This document shows, piece by piece, positions 59,049-64,000 of a stretch of 64,000 bases of DNA (its first letter is position 1; each line of letters opens with the position of its first letter). The DNA is from Actinomycetes bacterium (GTDB lineage: Bacteria; Actinomycetota; Thermoleophilia; BMS3ABIN01): NCBI GenBank assembly GCA_021787475.1, contig JAJYLW010000013.1, positions 1 through 64,000 of the forward strand. The letters run 5' to 3'. Below the pieces are notes generated by a model that saw only the letters and a list, made by a program, of their open reading frames with translations, was not told the origin of the DNA and did no database searches. The position numbers and the translations under genes were made by a program.

Positions 59049-59867
59049 ATGAATCAACCGGGGGGGACCGTACGTCGGCCGGCAGTCGCCGGCCAGTTTT
59101 ATCCGGGCAGCCGCGAGGAGCTTAGCGACGCTGTCAGCCGCCTGACCGTCGCCGGTCCGCTCCGGAAAGCACTGGGCGTGATGGCGCCTCATGCCGGCTA
59201 CGTCTATTCCGGCCGGGTCGCCGGCGAAGTCTACGGCCAGCTTGAGCTGCCAGATACTTTTGTTATCATCGGACCCAACCACACCGGTCTGGGGGCGCCG
59301 GCGTCCATCATGACCGCCGGCGTCTGGAAGACGCCCCTCGGTGACGTTGCCATCGACTCGGAACTGGCGGCAGAGGTGGCTGGCTCGGGCAATCTCCTCG
59401 AGGAGAACAGCGCCGCCCACGCTCGTGAGCACTCAATTGAGGTTCAGCTGCCATTTCTGCAATTTCTGGTAAACAAACCAAAAATCGTCCCCATCTGCCT
59501 GATGCCGCTTTCGGCGGCGCTATGCCAGGACATTGGGCTTGTTATTGCATCTACCATCAAGTCAACGGAAAAACCGGTTCTGATTATCGCCAGCTCTGAC
59601 ATGTCGCATTACGAAAGCCAGGAGCGCGCCAAGGGCCAGGACGAGCTGGCCCTTGGCGAGATAATGCGGCTGGACGGCGCCGGGCTGCTGAGGACGGTGC
59701 AAGCGAACCAGATCACGATGTGCGGCGCGGCGCCGGTGGCGGCAATGCTGGCCGCCTGCCGCGAGCTGGGAGCCTCCCGCGCCCGGCTGGTCAGGTACGC
59801 GACTTCCGGCGACGTCACCGGTGATTACAGCCACGTGGTGGGCTATGCCGGAGTTGTTATAATTTAA
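59049..59867 (+). CDS. amrB: MEMO1-like protein (AmmeMemoRadiSam system protein B)
   Basis: 272 residues matching the MEMO family throughout: VRRPAVAGQFYPGSREEL, VMAPHAGYVYSGRVAGEVYG (H48), FVIIGPNHTGLG (H78), HAREHSIEVQLPFLQFL and ASSDMSHYES, with the conserved cysteine C225 in QITMCGAAPVAAML. These are the residues that bind metal in human Memo1. In prokaryotes the protein co-occurs with AMMECR1 and a radical-SAM enzyme; the joint reaction is unknown. The ATG at 59049 has GGGAGGGG 9 nt upstream. The AMMECR1 gene follows after 2 bp, but no radical-SAM partner is between or next to them. Confidence 0.93.
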   Translation: MNQPGGTVRRPAVAGQFYPGSREELSDAVSRLTVAGPLRKALGVMAPHAGYVYSGRVAGEVYGQLELPDTFVIIGPNHTGLGAPASIMTAGVWKTPLGDVAIDSELAAEVAGSGNLLEENSAAHAREHSIEVQLPFLQFLVNKPKIVPICLMPLSAALCQDIGLVIASTIKSTEKPVLIIASSDMSHYESQERAKGQDELALGEIMRLDGAGLLRTVQANQITMCGAAPVAAMLAACRELGASRARLVRYATSGDVTGDYSHVVGYAGVVII

Positions 59868-59869
59868 TT

Positions 59870-60469
59870 GTGACACTGAAATCCGGCGCGATGGCGCTAA
59901 CGGCATCGCACTCAAGTTTGAACGTGAATCTGACTCCGAATAAAAATCCGGCTCACTTGGCCCGGGAAGTTGTGCAGGCGGCGCTTCAGTACAGCCATCT
60001 CCCCGATCCGCCGCCGGAAGAGTTTTACCGGCGGCGGGCCGCCTGTTTCGTCAGCATCAAAAAACAAGGCGGGCTGCGCGGCTGCATCGGCACGCTCGAT
60101 CCGGCGGAGACCGATCTTGCCCGCGAGATAATCCGCAACGCCCAATCGGCGGCATTTGCCGACCCACGCTTTCCACCGGTAGTGCTGGCAGAAGTGACGC
60201 TGCTTAGTTTCAGCGTCGACGTCCTCAGCGCCCCCGAGCGGATTGACTCGCATCAGGAACTTGACTGCAAGAAGTATGGAGTCATTGTCGGTTGCGATTA
60301 CCGCCGGGGCGTGCTCCTGCCCGACCTGGAAGGCGTTGACAGCATCGAGCGCCAGCTCGAAATCGCCTGCCAGAAAGCCGGCATTTACCCGGGCGATAAA
60401 TTTGACATGCACAGATTCACTGTTGTCCGCTACGATGAGAATTGGAACCCGGGTCAGCTCCCGGAATAA
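59870..60469 (+). CDS. amrA: AMMECR1-like protein (AmmeMemoRadiSam system protein A)
   Basis: 199 residues. The AMMECR1 domain is complete: PPPEEFYRRRAACFVSIKKQGGLRGCIGTLDPAE contains the invariant LRGCIG hexapeptide with its cysteine, followed by AQSAAFADPRFPPV, LSFSVDVLSAPERI, YGVIVGCDYRRGVLLPDLEGVDS and KAGIYPGDKFDMHRFTV. Function is unknown beyond association with MEMO. The start is either GTG at 59870, with a TATAAT-like sequence just before it, or ATG at 59891. It overlaps miaA by 35 bp, so the pair is embedded in the tRNA-modification/DAP gene string. Confidence 0.93.
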   Translation: MTLKSGAMALTASHSSLNVNLTPNKNPAHLAREVVQAALQYSHLPDPPPEEFYRRRAACFVSIKKQGGLRGCIGTLDPAETDLAREIIRNAQSAAFADPRFPPVVLAEVTLLSFSVDVLSAPERIDSHQELDCKKYGVIVGCDYRRGVLLPDLEGVDSIERQLEIACQKAGIYPGDKFDMHRFTVVRYDENWNPGQLPE

Positions 60470-61397
60470 AGAAATCCCGGTAGCGGTCATCTCCGGCCCC
60501 ACGGCCGCCGGCAAAAGCCGCATCGCGACAGAGGTAGCGGTCGCCTGTGGCGGTGAGGTTGTCTCAGCCGACTCAATGCAGGTTTACGGCGGCGTGCCTG
60601 TGCTCACCGACCAGCCGTCAGCCAGCCTCCTCACGACCGTCCCGCACCACCTTGTCGGCACCGTGCCTTTAGACGAGGAATACAGCGCCGCCCGCTTTGC
60701 CCGCGAAGCGGCAGCCGCCATTGAGGAGATTTCCCGGCGCAGGCGGCTGCCGCTGGTTGCCGGCGGCACCGGCCTTTATGTCCGCGCCCTCCTCGGAAAT
60801 TTTTCTTTCGCCGGCCGCAGCGGTCCGGAGCCGCGGCGCAAATGGGAAAAGTTCATTGCCAGTCAAGGAATCGTCGCCGCCCTGAACGAGCTTTCCCGCC
60901 TGGACCCTGAATCGGCGGCATTTGTGGATGCCGGCAATCCCAGGCGGCTGGCGCGTGCTCTTGAAGCCGCCGAGTCGAGCATTCCGCTCTCGGCCGAGCG
61001 CAGCCGGCTCTGGTCGGGCGACTCGCCATACCGCGTTCTTTTCTTTGGCCTCGAGCTGCCCCGCCCGGAGCTATACCGGCGCATCGACGCCCGCGTCGAC
61101 GCGATGCTGGCCGGCGGCGCTGCCGGCGAGGTCAGGGCGGCGCTTCAGGGCAAAGTTTCGCGCACCGCTGCTCAGGCGATCGGCTTTGTCGAGATTTCTG
61201 CCCTTCTCGCCGGCGAAGCTGGCCCCGAGGAAACCGCCGCCGCTATCAAACAGAGAAGCCGCCGCTACGCCAAACGCCAGCTCACCTGGATGCGAAAGAT
61301 GCCGGATGTTGTTAGAATCGACCTGACCGGCAGTAATGTCGCCCAGGCCGCTCGGGATATCGCCGGCCGTATCCGTCAGGCTGGGCTGGTTTCCTGA
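60435..61397 (+). CDS. miaA: tRNA dimethylallyltransferase MiaA
   Basis: 320 residues from the ATG at 60435; the open frame begins earlier at 60243 but that part is within amrA. P-loop GPTAAGKS, SADSMQVYGG, HHLVGTVPLDEEYSAARFAREA and LVAGGTGLYVRALL are all typical, and the C-terminal part has YAKRQLTWMRKM. It transfers the dimethylallyl group to A37 of tRNAs reading UNN codons, giving the substrate for MiaB. No Shine-Dalgarno is obvious, consistent with coupling to amrA. Its stop overlaps the dapF start (TGATG). Confidence 0.96.
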   Translation: MRIGTRVSSRNKEIPVAVISGPTAAGKSRIATEVAVACGGEVVSADSMQVYGGVPVLTDQPSASLLTTVPHHLVGTVPLDEEYSAARFAREAAAAIEEISRRRRLPLVAGGTGLYVRALLGNFSFAGRSGPEPRRKWEKFIASQGIVAALNELSRLDPESAAFVDAGNPRRLARALEAAESSIPLSAERSRLWSGDSPYRVLFFGLELPRPELYRRIDARVDAMLAGGAAGEVRAALQGKVSRTAAQAIGFVEISALLAGEAGPEETAAAIKQRSRRYAKRQLTWMRKMPDVVRIDLTGSNVAQAARDIAGRIRQAGLVS

Positions 61398-62278
61398 TGA
61401 GCACCGTAGACGCCGAAGCAAATTTCTCCAAGTGGCACGGCCTGGGCAACGATTACATAATCGTGGCCGCTCGCGACCTTCCCTTCAAGTTGACCCCGGA
61501 ACGTACTATTGTTATCTGCGACCGCCATTTCGGCATCGGCTCCGATGGCGTCCTGCTGTGGAGCGGCGACGAGGCCTCCGGTTTTAGTCTCGAAATTCAC
61601 AATCCCGATGGCAGCATGGCGGCGCTGTCCGGCAACGGCATGCGCATGTTGGCCAAATACCTTTATCAGAATGGCTTCGCAAAAGACGCTTCCCTGACGG
61701 TCAGCACCAGCGCCGGCGTCATCAAGCCGACAGTCCAGCCCGATGGCCAGGTGCGGGTGTTTATGGGCAATGCTCGGCTGGGCGGGAGAGGCATTGCTGG
61801 TTATGAGGGAGCCGCCGACCAGAGCGAGGCCGTGGGCGTCCGCCTGGAAGCCGCCGGAGAAGAGTTCAGTTTCACCTTCGTCGACATGGGCAACCCCCAT
61901 TGTGTCATCGAAACTGCCGACCTAGCCGCGGTGGAGATGGAGCGCCTCGGCCCAGCATTGGAAAATCACCATTTGTTCACCAATCGCGCCAATGTCGAGT
62001 TCGTGAAGGTCACTGGTCCGGCTGAGGTTTCCATGCGCGTCTGGGAGCGGGGCGTGGGGGAGACCAGCGCCTGCGGCACCGGCGCCTGCGCCGTCGCCGT
62101 TGCCGCCTGCCGCGCCGGCAGCGTCAAAACCCCGGTAACCGTGCATCTGCCGGGCGGCGATCTTCTGATCGAGGTGCACCCCGATCTGGGCGTTCACATG
62201 ACCGGACCGGCTGAGGAGACTTACAACGGTGTCATGTCTAAAGAGTTTGTCAACCGAATAATGGAGCTTCAAGAATGA
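61397..62278 (+). CDS. dapF: Diaminopimelate epimerase, with Ser at the first catalytic Cys position
   Basis: 293 residues of the DapF fold. The N-terminus FSKWHGLGNDYIIV, NPDGSMAALSGNGMRMLAKYL, MGNPHCVI and GVGETSACGTGACAVAVAA are all family blocks. The usual active-site pair is two cysteines, one in CGNG and one in ACGTG. Here the second is kept but the first is serine (SGNG). The enzyme inverts LL- to meso-diaminopimelate for peptidoglycan. As far as I recall, serine variants of this site exist in some actinobacterial sequences, so activity is possible but not certain. It is coupled to miaA upstream and dapL downstream. Confidence 0.93.
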   Translation: MSTVDAEANFSKWHGLGNDYIIVAARDLPFKLTPERTIVICDRHFGIGSDGVLLWSGDEASGFSLEIHNPDGSMAALSGNGMRMLAKYLYQNGFAKDASLTVSTSAGVIKPTVQPDGQVRVFMGNARLGGRGIAGYEGAADQSEAVGVRLEAAGEEFSFTFVDMGNPHCVIETADLAAVEMERLGPALENHHLFTNRANVEFVKVTGPAEVSMRVWERGVGETSACGTGACAVAVAACRAGSVKTPVTVHLPGGDLLIEVHPDLGVHMTGPAEETYNGVMSKEFVNRIMELQE

Positions 62279-63432
62279 GATTCTCGCGCCGCATGGACGG
62301 TCTGCCGCCCTACCTGTTTGCCGAGATCGAGCGCAAAGTGGCCGAAAAGAGAAAGGCAGGCGTTGACGTAATCAGCCTCGGCATCGGCGACCCGGACATG
62401 CCCACGCCGGCGCACATTGTCACCGAGATGCAAAGGCAGGTTGCCGATCCGGCGAACCACCAATATCCCAACAACCGCGGCCTGGACGAGTTCCGCCAGG
62501 CCGTCGCCGATTTCTACCGGCGCCGCTTTGGCGTGACGCTGGACCCTGAGAAGGAAGTCTTTCCGCTGCTGGGCGCAAAGGAAGGAATTGCCCACATCTG
62601 CTTCAATTTCCTTGACACCGGCGACGTCTGCCTCGGCGCCGATCCAGGCTATCCCGTTTATGCCGGCGGGCCGGTGCTGGCCGGCGGCGATGCCATGCCG
62701 CTGCCGCTGAGGCCCGAGCTTGATTTTCAGCCCGACCTTGCCGCCATCCCGGCCGACATCGTTGCCAAAGCGAAAATGCTGTTTGTCAACTATCCCAATA
62801 ATCCCACCGGCGCCGTCGTCGAAAACGAGTTTTTCGAACACTTGGCCGAGTTCGGCCGCCGCCATGACATCTGTATCATCCATGACAATGCATACTCCGA
62901 GATCACCTTCGATGGTTATGAGGCCCCAAGCTTTTTGGAGACGCCCGGAGCAATTGACGTTGGTCTGGAATTCCTTTCGCTGTCAAAAACGTACAACATG
63001 ACCGGCTGGCGGATCGGGGCCGCTGTCGGCAACGCCGGCGTCATCGAAGCGCTCTGGCGGCTGAAGACGAACATCGACTCAGGCATGTTCCAGGCCCTCC
63101 AGCGCACCGCCGCCTTCGCCATGAACTCATCGCAACAGTGCGTCCGTGACATGAATGAGATCTACCGCCGCCGCCGCGATCTGGTGGTGGGAACGCTGGC
63201 CAGGATCGGCATCAAGGTAACGCCACCCAAAGGCACGATCTATATCTGGGCGGCGGTGCCGGACGGCTACACTTCGGCCGAGTTTGCCGAGATGGTGCTG
63301 GAAAAGTGCGCCGTCGTCGTGCCGCCGGGCTCCGGCTACGGCCCCAGCGGCGAGGGATTTGTCCGCATTTCACTGACCGCGCCCGACGAGCGCATCGCCG
63401 AGGCGCTGGGGCGAATCAAGGATAGTCTTTAA
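62275..63432 (+). CDS. dapL: LL-diaminopimelate aminotransferase
   Basis: 385 residues of a fold-type I PLP aminotransferase. FSRRMDGLPPYLFAEIERK, SLGIGDPDMPTP, LLGAKEGIAHI, NYPNNPTGA and the Schiff-base lysine in LSLSKTYNMTGWRIG are typical of DapL. It converts tetrahydrodipicolinate directly to LL-diaminopimelate, replacing DapD, DapC and DapE. The presence of dapA, dapB and dapF in the same window, together with the dapF-dapL 4-nt overlap (ATGA), supports this over a general aspartate aminotransferase. The start ATG at 62275 is standard. Confidence 0.92.
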   Translation: MRFSRRMDGLPPYLFAEIERKVAEKRKAGVDVISLGIGDPDMPTPAHIVTEMQRQVADPANHQYPNNRGLDEFRQAVADFYRRRFGVTLDPEKEVFPLLGAKEGIAHICFNFLDTGDVCLGADPGYPVYAGGPVLAGGDAMPLPLRPELDFQPDLAAIPADIVAKAKMLFVNYPNNPTGAVVENEFFEHLAEFGRRHDICIIHDNAYSEITFDGYEAPSFLETPGAIDVGLEFLSLSKTYNMTGWRIGAAVGNAGVIEALWRLKTNIDSGMFQALQRTAAFAMNSSQQCVRDMNEIYRRRRDLVVGTLARIGIKVTPPKGTIYIWAAVPDGYTSAEFAEMVLEKCAVVVPPGSGYGPSGEGFVRISLTAPDERIAEALGRIKDSL

Positions 63433-63448
63433 TCACAACCGGAATCTT

Positions 63449-63483
63449 TTGAACTCGGAATTCGGAACCCGGAACCCGGAACT
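63449..63483 (+). repeat. Heptamer-period tract (C10) overlapping the hflX start
   Basis: AACTCGG AATTCGG AACCCGG AACCCGG AACTTGC: five heptamers in strict register (63452-63486). The presumed hflX start TTG immediately precedes the first unit, so the N-terminal residues NSEFGTRNPEL are encoded by the tract. Confidence 0.55.
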
Positions 63484-64000
63484 TGCTTATCTGATAGCCG
63501 TCCTCCCTGGCCCGGCTCCGGAAGAAGGACGGGACCAGCTAGCAGAGCTGAAGGAATTGCTGGCGACCGCCGGCGCCCGATTTGCGGGCCAAATGGTGCA
63601 GCATCGCGCCCGTCCCGCGGCGGCGACCTATTTCGGCAAGGGGAAACTCAAGGAGCTGAAAGCCGAGCTGGACCGGCTTGAGCCGGACCTTGTCGTTGCT
63701 GAGGACGAACTGACGCCGACGCAACAGCGCAACCTGGAGGCCCGCCTGGGCTTGCGCGTCATCGACCGCACCGCGCTCATCCTCGACATCTTCGCGCAGC
63801 ATGCGCATACGGCTGAGGGCAAGCTTCAGGTTGAGCTTGCCCAACTCCGGTTCAACCTCACGCGCATGCGCGGCCAGGGCACGGAGCTTTCCCGCCTGGG
63901 CGGGGGCATCGGCACACGCGGCCCCGGTGAGACAAAACTTGAGGTTGACCAGAGGGTTGCCCGCAAACGGATCGGGACGCTCAAGCAACGCCTGAGAGAT
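63449..64000 (+). CDS. hflX: GTPase HflX, N-terminal part (runs off window)
   Basis: The frame is open from the TTG at 63449 to the window end, 184 codons. Residues about 12-184 match HflX: AYLIAVLPGP, RPAAATYFGKGKLKELKAELDRLEPDLVVAEDELTPTQQRNLEARLGLRVIDRTALILDIFAQHAHTAEGKLQVELAQL and RLGGGIGTRGPGETKLEVDQR. This is the glycine-rich HflX-specific region that precedes the GTPase domain. HflX is a ribosome-splitting GTPase active under stress. No Shine-Dalgarno precedes the TTG. The true start could be a little further in; the first eleven residues come from a heptamer repeat and are not conserved in the family. Confidence 0.93.
   Translation, partial: MNSEFGTRNPELAYLIAVLPGPAPEEGRDQLAELKELLATAGARFAGQMVQHRARPAAATYFGKGKLKELKAELDRLEPDLVVAEDELTPTQQRNLEARLGLRVIDRTALILDIFAQHAHTAEGKLQVELAQLRFNLTRMRGQGTELSRLGGGIGTRGPGETKLEVDQRVARKRIGTLKQRLRD

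Noticed and set aside
1-64000. CRISPR arrays, prophage, integrase, tRNA or rRNA genes
   Set aside because: No regularly spaced identical repeats, phage structural genes, or cloverleaf/rRNA sequences were recognised.

Overview
The window is a chromosomal segment of moderately high GC that probably comes from a deep-branching, anaerobic or microaerophilic Actinomycetota lineage. The pointers are a full UPF0182/COG1615 membrane protein, the order pgsA-cinA-thpR-recA-rny-miaB-miaA-dapF-hflX, a RodZ-like protein, RNase J plus RNase Y, a class II superoxide reductase, and no outer-membrane genes. This placement is inferred from gene content only; no rRNA or tRNA gene was recognised.

Layout. 1-14 kb is accessory: a partial membrane protein, a large secreted beta-propeller/Vps62-like/FN3 protein with a broken frame, an amidotransferase next to a ChrA chromate transporter, a GT39-like membrane glycosyltransferase, a Ser-rich surface protein, a MASE3-GAF-SpoIIE phosphatase, then a minus-strand redox/sulfur cluster (superoxide reductase, YeeE/YedE transporter, DUF3786, small membrane protein). 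14.5-22 kb holds a lysozyme-like secreted protein, leuS, comEA, comEC and holA. 22-27.6 kb is a small accessory block (membrane protein, rhodanese, glutaredoxin, HEAT-repeat protein, broken ligD remnant, YgjP-like peptidase) ending in rpsT, whose S20 product carries a very long Ala/Lys/Glu tail. 27.7-35 kb has UPF0182, murJ and lepA. 35.5-41.6 kb has a GAF-GAF-GGDEF sensor, DUF72, ubiX, menG/ubiE and a polyprenyl synthase (menaquinone branch). 41.6-53.5 kb has dapB, dapA, rnj, ftsK, a DUF2723 membrane protein, an HtrA-like lipoprotein protease, a RodZ-like protein, pgsA and cinA. 53.8-64 kb has thpR, recA, a candidate structured RNA, rny, miaB, the MEMO/AMMECR1 pair, miaA, dapF, dapL and the start of hflX.

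How the genes fit. dapA, dapB, dapF and dapL form the aminotransferase route to meso-diaminopimelate for peptidoglycan; murJ, ftsK, the RodZ-like protein and the lysozyme-like protein also serve the cell wall. comEA/comEC and recA belong to DNA uptake and recombination. leuS, lepA, rpsT, miaA, miaB and hflX serve translation; rnj and rny serve RNA decay.

The most unusual layer is between the genes. Three repeat families recur: (A) MITE-like elements of about 190-240 bp with imperfect terminal inverted repeats, three full copies and one half copy; (B) palindromic-ended elements of about 57-127 bp with GAGCCTRTCCC-type ends, often lying on gene 3' ends and even supplying stop codons, with two solitary B ends bracketing the ligD remnant; and (C) degenerate heptanucleotide-period tracts at about ten sites, two of which contain the TTG start codons of dapA and hflX. 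A roughly 285-nt candidate non-coding RNA or structured leader between recA and rny has its own consensus promoter, a 16-bp palindrome over the -35 box, several hairpins and a terminator.
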